The notes: generated by a model from the sequence alone, not told the origin. Shown: positions 25,815 through 34,650, counted from the stretch's first letter. The stretch is 64,000 nucleotides of DNA from Cohaesibacter haloalkalitolerans (GCF_003574655.1 NZ_QNUM01000013.1:1-64000); one strand, 5' to 3'. Numbers and translations: made by a program.

Positions 25815-27086
25815 TCAGTCCAGCGTTTCTTCGGACTCAAGCTTGTCTATGATGTCCAGAAGCTCAATGGGGCGAGTGATCCGGTAGTCCGGTTTTTCCA
25901 GCTCGTCCTTTGGCTCCTTGTCATGACGCGGCGCCCAGTCGATCCAGACGGTGGTCATGCCCAGGGCATTGGCACCGCGAATGTCTCGGGAGAGATTGTC
26001 GCCCAGCATGATCATTCTTTCGGTATCATCCTTGCGCAGCCCCAGTTGCATCATGGCTTCGATGAAGATACGCGGGCTTGGCTTGGTGATGCCGCAGTTC
26101 TCCGAAATGGAGACGACGTCGAAATAGTCCCAGAAGCCGTTCTTCTTCAGCACATTGTGAAAGCTCTGCTCGAGGCCATCGCCAATGAGGGCGAGCAGGT
26201 AATTGCGCTCCTTGAGGCCATCGAGCAGTTGGCGGCTGGTCTCAATTGGCTTGGCCGACAGGATGAGATTTTCCCTGTCTTCGCTGTAGATGCGGGTGCC
26301 TTCATCGATGAGCGTATCGCCGGAATCCAGAAAGACCGCCTTGATGCCGCGCTTGTTCTTGCGCAGTTCCTCGGTCTGGTCGCGCAGAAGGCGTGGAATG
26401 AGGGTCTCCAGCTCGTTCCAGCTGACAAACGGCACCTTGGAAAGGTCGAAGCTCTTCTCGAAGCTGTAGCTGGGCTGGAAGCGTTTCTTGCGCAGATAAT
26501 CGCAGGCCAGAAAATGGTCATAGGGGGAGAGAAACGACAGATGAGCCTTGAAGGCATCAGGGATCTGGAAGCCGTAGATCTGCTCGCAGCCGGAACAGGC
26601 TTCATCCAGCCAGGCGCGCTTTTCGATGATCTCTGCCGATGTTGGTGCCAGGGCGTGTTTGCCCGGTTCGCAGAACAGTCTGATCTGGCGATCCTGCCAG
26701 TTGGACTGGCTGATATTGATCATCTCGCCGTGGGCGCTGGCTGTGATGTGGATCGGGCTGTTGTTCTCGTTGAGATAAATCCAGACGTGATCCAGTTCAT
26801 AGAGATGCTGGATGTCGCCGTTCCACCAGATGGCATATTCCAGCACACTGTTGGTTCGGTTGGGCGCGCGGGTGAACGGGTTCTTGTGATGAAAGCTGGG
26901 CGAGGGCTCACCCCGTTTCAGGTGGGAGATGCCGATCACGACCGGTTCGAATGGTTCGTTCTTGTCACAGAGGAGGATGGGGGCGAGCTGCCTTGCGAGC
27001 AACGCTGTTGCGGCGTCAATTCTTTCAGGAAGCGGAGCAGGGTTGGTGCCCGGGTCGGTCATTGTCTTGCTATCCTGATTGTTCAT
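25815..27086 (-). CDS. HAD-family hydrolase with an unidentified N-terminal region
   Basis: A 423-residue protein. The C-terminal part (about residue 245 onward) is a HAD-like phosphatase: VFLDSGDTLID with the nucleophile Asp, a LALIGDGLEQ segment, GITKPSPRIF with the motif III lysine, and MLGDNLSRDIRGANALGM with the motif IV aspartate. In motif I the second acidic position (usual DxD) reads DSGD, so the general acid is changed or shifted. Residues about 30-240 contain EYAIWWNGDIQHLYELDHVWIYL, a HGEM element and a Cys pair (CSGC); I do not recognise this region. It is monocistronic, with no neighbours that hint at a substrate. Cytoplasmic. Confidence 0.72.
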   Translation of the reverse strand: MNNQDSKTMTDPGTNPAPLPERIDAATALLARQLAPILLCDKNEPFEPVVIGISHLKRGEPSPSFHHKNPFTRAPNRTNSVLEYAIWWNGDIQHLYELDHVWIYLNENNSPIHITASAHGEMINISQSNWQDRQIRLFCEPGKHALAPTSAEIIEKRAWLDEACSGCEQIYGFQIPDAFKAHLSFLSPYDHFLACDYLRKKRFQPSYSFEKSFDLSKVPFVSWNELETLIPRLLRDQTEELRKNKRGIKAVFLDSGDTLIDEGTRIYSEDRENLILSAKPIETSRQLLDGLKERNYLLALIGDGLEQSFHNVLKKNGFWDYFDVVSISENCGITKPSPRIFIEAMMQLGLRKDDTERMIMLGDNLSRDIRGANALGMTTVWIDWAPRHDKEPKDELEKPDYRITRPIELLDIIDKLESEETLD

Positions 27087-27604
27087 CTTCTATCTCTTCC
27101 GGTTTTGTTCGTGTCATTCATGGAAGTGCTTGCCAACCATCAACGGGCTTTGCTGGCGTTTTGCCAAATGGCCGAAGCTTAAGGGAGCTGATGGGTCTTG
27201 TCCGCGTTCCCTCGATGCCCGTCATGGCAATGACAGAGCAGCATTGGTCGATTGTCTGGCAAGCTGGGCGCTGTCTTTCCGGGCGCAAGTGCATCGGCGG
27301 TGTTGGGGACGTTGCTCCGCACTGAGGCTGGTTGCTGCATGCTTCCGGACTGGCATTTTAGAACAGTATTAAACTCTCAAGTTGGCTACAAGAAAAGGCA
27401 AGGGTCTTCATTTTATGGTGATCATCCTCTTATTGACAAGATTTGTCCAAAATTTCTTTTCCCTTTGGCGATTTTGGCGGACAAAAGTGGTGGTTTCTTG
27501 CTCCGGTGGCTGCGTGATGCAATTTGCCATTGTATCCTGTGGTGGCTATGATCGGCAGCCCGCTGTGGCAGGCGGTGCGGTGGGAGACGATAAAGGGGGA
27601 TGGA
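27087..27604. other. Non-coding gap between the HAD and Ldh-family genes
   Basis: A 518-base divergent region. Short reading frames exist but none has a recognisable product or a good start. It contains an inverted repeat TTTGTCC (27442-27448) with GGACAAA (27479-27485); inside it CCAAAAT and ATTTTGG are also complementary, giving a 12-bp stem with a 3-base bulge. TTGACA at 27433-27438 could be a -35, but I see no matching -10. Confidence 0.45.
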
Positions 27605-28690
27605 ATGCAGGATCAGACAACCATGGTGAGCGGTAAAGGGCGATTTGATGTTGGGGATCTTGTGGCCTTTGCGCGTAGGGCGCTTGAGGGCGTCGGCCTC
27701 TCCCCACGCCTCAGCCCGGCGGTGGCGGAGATCCTCGTAGAGGGGGATCTTCTGGGGCACGATACCCATGGCCTTGCCCTGCTGCCGGCTTATCTGGCGT
27801 CAGCAAAGGCGGGCAACATGGCGCTTGAGGGCGAGCCGCGAGTGCTCAATGAACGGCCTGTTACCGCCCTCTGGGATGGCTGCAAGCTGCCCGGGCCGTG
27901 GCTGGTGAGCCGCGGACTTGAGCTGGCGATGGACAAGGCCGAGGAATTTGGCAGTTATACGCTTTCCATCCGCAATAGCCACCACACGGCGGGGCTGGTT
28001 TCCTATCTGAAACCGGCGGTGGATCGCGGGCTTGTGGTGCTGCTGATGGTCTCCGACCCGACGGAACGATGTGTTGCGCCCTTCGGCGGGCGTCAGCCGG
28101 TGCTGTCCACCAATCCCTTTGCCATCGGCTATCCGACGCCTGATGGCGCCGTGCTGCTCGACATGAGCACGTCGGTGACGACCAACGGCATGGTGAACCG
28201 GCTTTACAAGCAGAAGCAGCCATTTGCCCACGACTGGCTGATCGATGCCGAGGGGCGCCCGAGCCGGGATCCTGCTGTGCGGTTTGCCGAACCACCCGGT
28301 GCGATCATGCCGCTCGGAGGCCTTGCCTCCGGCCACAAGGGCACCGGGCTTGGCATGACCGTGGAAGCGCTGACCCATGGCCTGTCTGGCAACGGGCGCC
28401 ATGTGGTCAAGCCGCAGGGCTGGGTCAACAATGTCTTTTTGCAGGTGCTCGATCCGTCAGGGTTTGGCGGGTTGGAGAGCTTTGTTGCGGAGACCGGATA
28501 TCTGGGTGACGCCATTCGCAGTTGTCTCCCCATCGATGCGTCAGGGCCTGCGCCGCGTGTGCCGGGCGAACGGGCGCTGCGCTTGCGGGCCGAGCGGCTG
28601 GCGCAAGGGGTTCCCTTGTCGGATGCTGTGCTGGGCGGGCTTTGCGAATGGGCCGAGACCCTCGGTCTTGCCATGCCGGTTGCGCGATGA
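27605..28690 (+). CDS. Ldh-family (malate/L-lactate/ureidoglycolate type) oxidoreductase
   Basis: A 361-residue member of the NAD(P)-dependent Ldh_2 family, whose members oxidise or reduce 2-hydroxy/2-oxo acids such as malate, ureidoglycolate and 2,3-diketo-L-gulonate. Family features are EGDLLGHDTHGLALLPAYL near the N-terminus, the SIRNSHHTAGLVSYL segment with catalytic histidine, STNPFAIGYPTPDG, and LASGHKGTGLGMTVEAL. AAAGGGGGA at 27592-27600 precedes the ATG at 27605. It heads an operon with a uronate dehydrogenase and a lactonase, so a sugar-acid substrate is likely, but which one cannot be stated. Confidence 0.85.
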   Translation: MQDQTTMVSGKGRFDVGDLVAFARRALEGVGLSPRLSPAVAEILVEGDLLGHDTHGLALLPAYLASAKAGNMALEGEPRVLNERPVTALWDGCKLPGPWLVSRGLELAMDKAEEFGSYTLSIRNSHHTAGLVSYLKPAVDRGLVVLLMVSDPTERCVAPFGGRQPVLSTNPFAIGYPTPDGAVLLDMSTSVTTNGMVNRLYKQKQPFAHDWLIDAEGRPSRDPAVRFAEPPGAIMPLGGLASGHKGTGLGMTVEALTHGLSGNGRHVVKPQGWVNNVFLQVLDPSGFGGLESFVAETGYLGDAIRSCLPIDASGPAPRVPGERALRLRAERLAQGVPLSDAVLGGLCEWAETLGLAMPVAR

Positions 28691-28757
28691 TGGCCACATG
28701 CTGCCAACGGGGCGAAGCGGGACGGCCTTTATGGTTCGGAGCGGGAGGGAGTGACGC

Positions 28758-29585
28758 ATGAGGCGGATTCTGTTGACGGGGGCGGCCGGAATGGTCGGCA
28801 CGGTCCTTGCGGATCTGGTGCCACGGGAAGGCGAGGTTTGGCGGCTCAGCGACATGCGCCCGATCGAACGGCCTGATAGCGAGGCGTTTGAGGTCGTGAT
28901 GGGCGATCTGTCCGACCCGGACTTTGCCATGGCGCTCTGCACGGATGTGGATGCCATCATTCATATGGCCGCCGTGGCGCGGGAGAAGGACTGGGACGAA
29001 TTGATCGGCCCCAATCTCGTTGGTTCGATCAATCTCTGGCAGGCCGCCGTGGCGAACAGGGTGGATCGGATCATCTATGGCAGTTCCAACCATGCGCAGG
29101 GCATGTATCCGGTCGGGATGACGGTCAGGACCGGTGATGGCTATCGCCCCGATTCCCGCTATGGCCTGACCAAGATGTTCGGCGAGGGGCTGGCGCGGCT
29201 TCATGCCGACAAGAATGGTGTGAAGGCCTTTGTTATCCGCATCGGCTCTTTTCTGCCCCGCCCGACCAGCGAGCGCCATCTGCGGATGTGGATTTCCCAT
29301 CGCGACATGGGGGCTCTGGTGCGGTTGGGGCTTGAGGCTGACTATCATTGCGAGACGGTGTTTGGTATTTCAGCCAACGGTCGGGCCTGCTATGACAACA
29401 GCCGTGCCCATGCGCTGGGCTACCGCCCTCAGGACAATGCCGAGGCCTATGCCGATGAGATTGCTCGCGAGGCGGTTGATCCGGCCAATCCGGTTGAAGT
29501 GCTGCAGGGCGGCCATGCTTGTGGGCGCGACTTCACCGGCAGTCTTGCCCGTTTGCTGGAAGACATCCTGCCAGAGAGATCGTGA
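28758..29585 (+). CDS. udh: Uronate dehydrogenase-like NAD-dependent oxidoreductase
   Basis: A 275-residue extended SDR. LLTGAAGMVG at the N-terminus binds NAD, YGSSNHAQGMYP and RYGLTKMFGE supply the Ser/Asn and Tyr/Lys of the active site, and VFGISANGRACYDNSRAHALGY followed by RPQDNAEAY closely matches Agrobacterium uronate dehydrogenase (SSNH, YGxxK, DNS, KDNAEA). Such enzymes oxidise galacturonate or glucuronate to the aldarolactone. The gene is 67 bases after the Ldh-family gene and 12 bases before the lactonase. A good ribosome-binding site (GGGAGGGAG) precedes the ATG. An alternative role in another hexose-type oxidation cannot be excluded. Confidence 0.8.
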   Translation: MRRILLTGAAGMVGTVLADLVPREGEVWRLSDMRPIERPDSEAFEVVMGDLSDPDFAMALCTDVDAIIHMAAVAREKDWDELIGPNLVGSINLWQAAVANRVDRIIYGSSNHAQGMYPVGMTVRTGDGYRPDSRYGLTKMFGEGLARLHADKNGVKAFVIRIGSFLPRPTSERHLRMWISHRDMGALVRLGLEADYHCETVFGISANGRACYDNSRAHALGYRPQDNAEAYADEIAREAVDPANPVEVLQGGHACGRDFTGSLARLLEDILPERS

Positions 29586-29597
29586 ACCGGAGAGATC

Positions 29598-30590
29598 ATG
29601 AAGAAGACACTTATCTGCTGCAACACCAACGGGCTGGACCTGCGTCTGTTTCGGTTGGATACCGAATGCTGGACAGTTGCCGAGACCTCTCGCTATCCCT
29701 TGCAGGGGGTGGCCGGTTCATCCATGGCGATGCCTGCGGCTGCTGTCGGCGACATGATCTATGTGGCGTTTCGCGGCGAGTCTCCGGCACTCATCAGCCT
29801 GCGGCTCACCGGGGACCGGACGGGTGTCCAGCAGGTCGGTCATCTGGCTATCGAGGAGAGTTGCCCCTATCTCTCCCTTTCCGGCAATGGTCGCTTTCTG
29901 CTGGCTGCAGGAGGCACCAACGCGCTTGCCGTGCGGATCGGCAAGGACGGTGTGCTTGACCGTGTTGTCTCACGCATGCCGCTCGGTGAACTGGCCCACT
30001 GTGTAGTCGAACGGGGTGGCTCCGTTTACGGAACGGCCTGTCGCGATGACCTGTTGCGGCGCTATCGTCTGGATCTGGAAACTGGCGCTCTGGAGGAAAC
30101 GGCACAGGTCGCTTTTCCCAAGGGCAGTGGTCCCCGGCATATGGCTTTTTCGCCTGATGGTCGTTTGCTTTATGTGATTACCGAGAATGCCGGGACAATT
30201 GTCACCCTGTCGCTTGCGGGTGATGGAGAGGATGCGGCCCAACCGCGCATGCTTGGGACGGTGCCGCTGCTGGCCGGTGAGGGGCGGCGCTGGTCAGGCG
30301 ATCTGGCTCTCAGCGACGATGGCGCGTGGCTGTTTGCTTCCGAACGGGCGAGTGATCAACTGGTCAGTCTGCGTCTTGATGCTTCCGGCCAGACGATGGC
30401 GGCCAGCAGCAAGGTGGCCTCACCGGAGCATGTGCGCTCGCTTCATCTCGACCCGGATAGGGGATACCTCGTTGCAGTTGGCAATTTCGGCCAGAGCGGC
30501 GAGGTTTATGCGGTGGAGACGGATGGTCGGTTGACGCGGAAGGTAACGTTTGTGGCTGGCGATGGGCCAAGCTGGGTGCTCTGCATTTGA
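29598..30590 (+). CDS. Lactonase, seven-bladed beta-propeller (YbhE/Pgl family)
   Basis: A 330-residue beta-propeller of the lactonase family that includes E. coli 6-phosphogluconolactonase YbhE. The diagnostic segment GSGPRHMAFSPDGRLLYVITE lies near residue 178; similar blade repeats are seen at YLSLSGNGRFLLAAGG and DLALSDDGAWLFASERASD. No signal peptide is evident. CCGGAGAG upstream of the ATG serves as ribosome-binding site. Following a uronate dehydrogenase whose product is an aldarolactone, the likely job is to open that lactone to galactarate or glucarate; this is inferred from context. Confidence 0.78.
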   Translation: MKKTLICCNTNGLDLRLFRLDTECWTVAETSRYPLQGVAGSSMAMPAAAVGDMIYVAFRGESPALISLRLTGDRTGVQQVGHLAIEESCPYLSLSGNGRFLLAAGGTNALAVRIGKDGVLDRVVSRMPLGELAHCVVERGGSVYGTACRDDLLRRYRLDLETGALEETAQVAFPKGSGPRHMAFSPDGRLLYVITENAGTIVTLSLAGDGEDAAQPRMLGTVPLLAGEGRRWSGDLALSDDGAWLFASERASDQLVSLRLDASGQTMAASSKVASPEHVRSLHLDPDRGYLVAVGNFGQSGEVYAVETDGRLTRKVTFVAGDGPSWVLCI

Positions 30591-30655
30591 CAAGAACTCT
30601 TCAGAGCAAAAGAAATCCGGCGCAGGCAGGCTTCTGTCTCGTGTCTTTCTTGCAT

Positions 30656-31405
30656 TTAAAGGGCAAGCGCGGCCTTCAGGGCCTTCACCTTTTGCGCGTC
30701 GGTCCGCCGATCTGAAGGCAGGACAAAACCGAGATCGGCGACCTTGCCTGCGCAGGCTTGCGGGCTTGAGCAGGAGGCATGGATCTCCCTGATCCCCAGT
30801 TTGAGGAAGGGCGCAACGGTGTCGGCGGTGATGCCGCCACCGGGCATGATGGAGAGCCTGTCGCTCGCCTGTTCGATGAGGCGTTGCAAGACCTCGATGC
30901 CTGCAAGGGCGGTGGGCGCGCCGCCGGAGGTCAGGACCCGCCGGATGCCGAGCGAGAATGCCTGTTCAAGCGCCTCGGTGAAATCGGGCACCATGTCGAA
31001 GGCCCGATGCAGGGTGATGTCCAGAGGGCCTGCTGCTTGCATCAGGGCCTTGAGGGCGGAGAGATCAAGGCGACCGTCTTCTCTTGATACGCCAATGACG
31101 ACACCGGCAAGTCCGGCGTCGCGTGCAGCCTCGCTGTCATGCTGCATGAGGACGATTTCCTCGTCAGAAAAGACAAAGTCGCCACTGCGTGGCCTGATGA
31201 GCGCATGAACCGGGATGGGGCTCGTGCGAGCGGCCAGCGCCATAAACCCTTGCGAAGGCGTCACCCCACCCGTCGCCAGCGCTGAACATAGCTCGATCCT
31301 GTCTGCACCTGCCTCTATTGCTGTCTTAAGACCCTCAGGCGTGTCCACGCACACCTCAAGGAGAGGGCAGTTATGGGCATGATGGGCGGGGCCGGGCTGA
31401 GCCAT
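30656..31405 (-). CDS. cutC: CutC family protein
   Basis: A 249-residue TIM-barrel of the CutC family. Conserved segments are LLEVCVDTPEGLKTAIEAGADRIELC, GGVTPS, HALIRPRSGDFVFS, ITLHRAFDMV, RRVLTSGGAPTAL and IMPGGGITADTV. The family was named for copper tolerance in E. coli, but a direct copper role is disputed and no activity is firmly established. AAGGAAAG lies upstream of the start at 31405; a longer frame to 31495 is less likely. It is the last gene of the nag-like operon, 37 bases after nagK, which hints at a role in amino-sugar metabolism. Confidence 0.9.
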   Translation of the reverse strand: MAQPGPAHHAHNCPLLEVCVDTPEGLKTAIEAGADRIELCSALATGGVTPSQGFMALAARTSPIPVHALIRPRSGDFVFSDEEIVLMQHDSEAARDAGLAGVVIGVSREDGRLDLSALKALMQAAGPLDITLHRAFDMVPDFTEALEQAFSLGIRRVLTSGGAPTALAGIEVLQRLIEQASDRLSIMPGGGITADTVAPFLKLGIREIHASCSSPQACAGKVADLGFVLPSDRRTDAQKVKALKAALAL

Positions 31406-31442
31406 GGCACGGTCTTTCCTTTCCGTTCGGCTGCTGGTCTTG

Positions 31443-32351
31443 TCAGGTGATCTGACGCAATCCGAGGATGGTAGCACCAACGAGTCCGGGTTCAAGACGG
31501 TTCTGGGCAGGCACGACGAGCGGAGTTTCCGGGTCGACCAGCATCTGGCCGCGTACCGCCTTATCGATCGCAGCGATCAGCGCCGGAACGTTCGAAAGCC
31601 CGCCGCCAACCGGGATGATGGTTGCTGCGGTGGTGTTGACGATCATGGCAAGCGGTGCAGAGAGAATGTCGAGGAAGACATCAATGGTGCGGCTGGCTAA
31701 AGGGTCCTGTTCGAGCCAAAGACTGAGAATGTCTTCTGCCGAAAGATCCTTGTTATGGATGTGCTTGTGGATTTTCTCGAGGCCGCGTGCGCCGCAGGTG
31801 GCGTCGAGACAGCCATCAAGGCCGCAGCCGCAATGGAACCGGGGCAGGGAGACGGGCGGGTTGCCTGCCTGAGTGGCCGCGACTGGGCCATGGCCCCACT
31901 CGCCAGCATAGCCGCCTCTTGAGTTGATCAATTGCCCGTCGATGACGAGCCCGCCGCCGACACCGGTGCCCAGAATGATGCCGAAGACAACGTGGTGACC
32001 CTTACCGGCGCCGCATTCGGCTTCCGCTATGGCAAAACAATCGGCATCATTGGCGATGATGACCGGCAGTCCCAGTGCTGCCACCAGATCCTTTTGCATG
32101 GGTCTGCCATGCAGGCAGGGGATATTTGCCACCACGCCAAGGCCAGTTCTGGGGTGCTGAAATCCGGCGATCGAAATGGAAACGCAACGGACCGCTTCGG
32201 GGGATTGGTCAATGACGCTCTTGAGGGCCGCGACAAAGGCATCAAAGTCATTGGCTGGCGTGGGAATGCGCGGCACTGGCGTTATGTGTTGCGGGTCTTC
32301 GGCCAGAGCGCCCTTGATCGTGGTGCCGCCGATGTCGAAGCAGACGATCAT
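31443..32351 (-). CDS. nagK: ROK-family kinase, probable N-acetylglucosamine kinase
   Basis: A 302-residue ROK kinase. CFDIGGTTIKGAL is the ATP phosphate loop, ANDADCFAIAEA carries the catalytic Asp, EWGHGPV is the sugar-contacting region, and HCGCGLDGCLDATCG is the zinc-binding motif (Asp where many have Glu). The start overlaps the nagA stop by 4 bases, so translation is coupled. Phosphorylation of GlcNAc to GlcNAc-6-P would supply NagA. Phosphorylation of MurNAc is also conceivable given the MurQ-like gene nearby. Confidence 0.85.
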   Translation of the reverse strand: MIVCFDIGGTTIKGALAEDPQHITPVPRIPTPANDFDAFVAALKSVIDQSPEAVRCVSISIAGFQHPRTGLGVVANIPCLHGRPMQKDLVAALGLPVIIANDADCFAIAEAECGAGKGHHVVFGIILGTGVGGGLVIDGQLINSRGGYAGEWGHGPVAATQAGNPPVSLPRFHCGCGLDGCLDATCGARGLEKIHKHIHNKDLSAEDILSLWLEQDPLASRTIDVFLDILSAPLAMIVNTTAATIIPVGGGLSNVPALIAAIDKAVRGQMLVDPETPLVVPAQNRLEPGLVGATILGLRQIT

Positions 32352-33523
32352 CGCGGAGCCCCCTTGTTGTCATTGCTGTGTGCACACTGGCCAGCGATGA
32401 AGGTGGCGCGCAGGGAAAGGCCCTTGTCCAAAGCCACGAAATCTGCGTCAAAACCGGGCTTGAGTTGGCCTTTGCTGCTGGCTCCGATGGCTTCGGAGGG
32501 ATAGCGGGAGGCCATCTTGAGCACTTCTTCCTGCGATAGCGGCAGGGTGTCGAGCGCCTTGCGCACCATGGAAACCATGTCGATATCGGCCCCGGCCAAG
32601 GTGCCGTCTGCGAGAGCCAGGCGGCCTTCGCGCCGGAAGGTCTGGCGACCGCCGAGGATGAATTCGGTGACATCGGTTCCGGTTGGTGACATGGCATCGG
32701 TGACAAAGAAGATGCGCCCCGGCCCCTGCTTGGCACGAAGGGCAACGCGCATGTTGGCATTGGCGATGTGATAACCGTCGGCAATCATGCCGCAATAGGC
32801 GGTATCGGTTGTCAGAACCGCGCCGACCAGCCCCGGCTCGCGATTGCGCATCTGGCTCATGGCGTTGAACAGGTGGGTTGCCATGGAGGCTCCCGCCTCG
32901 AAATAGCGAAAGGCTGTTTCGGCGTCGCAGTCCGTGTGGCCAAGGCTGACGTGCCAGCCTCCGGCGACCAGTGCCCGGACCTGCTCAACGGTGACATTTT
33001 CCGGTGCGATGGTGATGAGGCTCTTGCCGAAGCTGCCCGCTGCTGCAAGCAGCACCGAGAGGTCGCTGTCCTCCATCGGGCGGATGAAATCGGCGACATG
33101 CACACCCTTGCGCGGTACCGACAGATGCGGGCCTTCCAGATGCAGGCCGAGGAACCCCGGCACCCTCGCTGCCGCGGCTTCCTTGCCCGCAGCAAGGGCC
33201 CGGTCGCGTACTTCGGGACCATCGGTGATGAGGGTTGTCATCAGGGCGGTGGTGCCAAAGCGGGCATGCGCTCGGCAAATGGTCTCGATGCCGTCTTTTG
33301 TCGGCGTTTCATTGAGCAATGCCCCGCCGCCACCGTTCACCTGCAGGTCGACGAACCCCGGCACGATCATCGCCGTTCCATCGCTATGCTGAGCATAATC
33401 GGCGGGAATCTCGGTTTGCGGCACAATCGCGACGACTGTGTCGCCCTCGACCAGCAGGGCTGTGTATTCGTGAAACCGGGTGCCGTCGAAAATCCGATCG
33501 GCTGGGAAGGCTGTTTTGTTCAT
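32348..33523 (-). CDS. nagA: N-acetylglucosamine-6-phosphate deacetylase
   Basis: A 391-residue amidohydrolase removing acetate from GlcNAc-6-P. Metal-site and catalytic motifs are visible: FVDLQVNGGGG, GLHLEGPHLS (Glu ligand), VSLGHTDC and MATHLFNAM (His ligands), and FFVTDAMSPTG (catalytic Asp). Length fits NagA (382 in E. coli). It overlaps the upstream deaminase gene by 4 bases and nagK by 4 bases, forming a tightly coupled operon. Product GlcN-6-P goes to the NagB-II-type deaminase. Confidence 0.93.
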   Translation of the reverse strand: MNKTAFPADRIFDGTRFHEYTALLVEGDTVVAIVPQTEIPADYAQHSDGTAMIVPGFVDLQVNGGGGALLNETPTKDGIETICRAHARFGTTALMTTLITDGPEVRDRALAAGKEAAAARVPGFLGLHLEGPHLSVPRKGVHVADFIRPMEDSDLSVLLAAAGSFGKSLITIAPENVTVEQVRALVAGGWHVSLGHTDCDAETAFRYFEAGASMATHLFNAMSQMRNREPGLVGAVLTTDTAYCGMIADGYHIANANMRVALRAKQGPGRIFFVTDAMSPTGTDVTEFILGGRQTFRREGRLALADGTLAGADIDMVSMVRKALDTLPLSQEEVLKMASRYPSEAIGASSKGQLKPGFDADFVALDKGLSLRATFIAGQCAHSNDNKGAPR

Positions 33524-34539
33524 CGCGTTACCGTCACTTTCTTGAGAGCCGCTGGCTTGTCCGGGTCCAGTCCACGGTGCAGCGAAAGCTGCTCCACAAA
33601 CCGATAGAATGGCACGATCAGGGCGAGGGCATCGGTCAGGGGATGTCCTGTGGCGATGAAGGGCAGCTGGATTGCATCAGCGGATTTGTCTGATGAAATA
33701 TAGCAATGGGGATTCTTGGGAATGACCCCGTTGATGATCTCCACAATCGAATCTTCGGCCGCGTCGCGGGCGGCAAAGGCAATGACCGGGAAGTCGCGGT
33801 TGACCAGCGAGACCGGGCCATGCAGCATTTCTGCCGAAGAATAGGCTTCGGCGTGCAACACGCTGGTTTCCTTGCATTTGAGCGCTGCCTCGGCGGCAAT
33901 TGCCATGGTTGGACCACGCCCGAGGGTGTAGAGCGACTGGGCGTTGGACACGGTCTCCAGCATGAAGGACCAGTCGAGCGCCTCGGCCTTTTCCAGCTGT
34001 TCGGGCAGGTTGGCAAGGGCGGTTTTCAAGGGCTTGTCATTGGCCCAGTAGGCGATGAGTGAAAGCCCGGCAACGATGGAATTGACGTAGGATTTGGTGG
34101 CGGCAACGGCCTGCTCCTCACCGGCTGCGATATCAAGCGTATAGGCACAGCTGTCGGCAAGCGGAGACGGTACGGTGTTGACAAGGGCTGCTGTCAGGGC
34201 CCCGCCTGCGCGGGCGGTTTTGGCCATGGCCACGATGTCGGCGCTGGCACCCGATTGGGAGACGGCGAGCGCGGCGGCGTGCCCCATCTTCATGGGTGCA
34301 CCAAAGATGGAGGCAATGGAGGGGCCTTGCGAGGCGACCGGCAAGCCCAGAACCAGCTCGATGGCATATTTTAGGAAATAGGCGGCGTGGTCGGACGAGC
34401 CGCGCGCGATGGTCACGACAACATGGGGATCAAAGGCCCGGAAGGCTGCGGCCACGGGCGCGATCGTTTCGGGGGCTGAGGAAAGCAGGCGTGCAACCGC
34501 TGCCGGGATTTCTTCGGTTTCTTGCCGCATCAGGGTCAT
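33520..34539 (-). CDS. SIS-domain glucosamine-6-phosphate deaminase (NagB-II type)
   Basis: A 339-residue protein with two SIS domains, resembling the isomerase half of GlmS without the glutaminase domain. ARGSSDHAAYFLKYAIE and SQSGASADIVAMAK form the first phosphate-binding site; AEAALKCKETSVLHAEAYSSAEMLHGP is the second-domain hallmark. In nag operons lacking classical NagB this family (NagB-II) deaminates GlcN-6-P to fructose 6-phosphate. It is first in the coupled nagB-nagA-nagK order. The start could be Met4 at 34530. AgaS-type activity is an alternative. Confidence 0.85.
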   Translation of the reverse strand: MTLMRQETEEIPAAVARLLSSAPETIAPVAAAFRAFDPHVVVTIARGSSDHAAYFLKYAIELVLGLPVASQGPSIASIFGAPMKMGHAAALAVSQSGASADIVAMAKTARAGGALTAALVNTVPSPLADSCAYTLDIAAGEEQAVAATKSYVNSIVAGLSLIAYWANDKPLKTALANLPEQLEKAEALDWSFMLETVSNAQSLYTLGRGPTMAIAAEAALKCKETSVLHAEAYSSAEMLHGPVSLVNRDFPVIAFAARDAAEDSIVEIINGVIPKNPHCYISSDKSADAIQLPFIATGHPLTDALALIVPFYRFVEQLSLHRGLDPDKPAALKKVTVTR

Positions 34540-34650
34540 GGCAAACAGCTTTCTTTCTGGCTTTGCTTTTGCTTTCTGGGGCGCATCTGGATCTGCTGGT
34601 CCGGCGCATTGCTGAAGGCGTCGATGCTGGCGCCCGGCGATGCAGTCGCC

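Noticed and set aside
25601-25852. 83-residue frame running through the orphan terminator
   Set aside because: A strong hairpin lies inside it and the start lacks a ribosome-binding site; a non-coding transcript explains the terminator better.
25797-27182. 461-residue plus-strand frame over the HAD gene
   Set aside because: The minus-strand product has HAD motifs in order; the plus-strand translation does not resemble any protein and has no ribosome-binding site.
27433-27438. TTGACA as the -35 of the uronate operon
   Set aside because: No acceptable -10 hexamer at 15-19 bases spacing.
27079-27604. Several short frames in the gap before the Ldh-family gene
   Set aside because: No recognisable domains, overlapping frames, and no good start signals.
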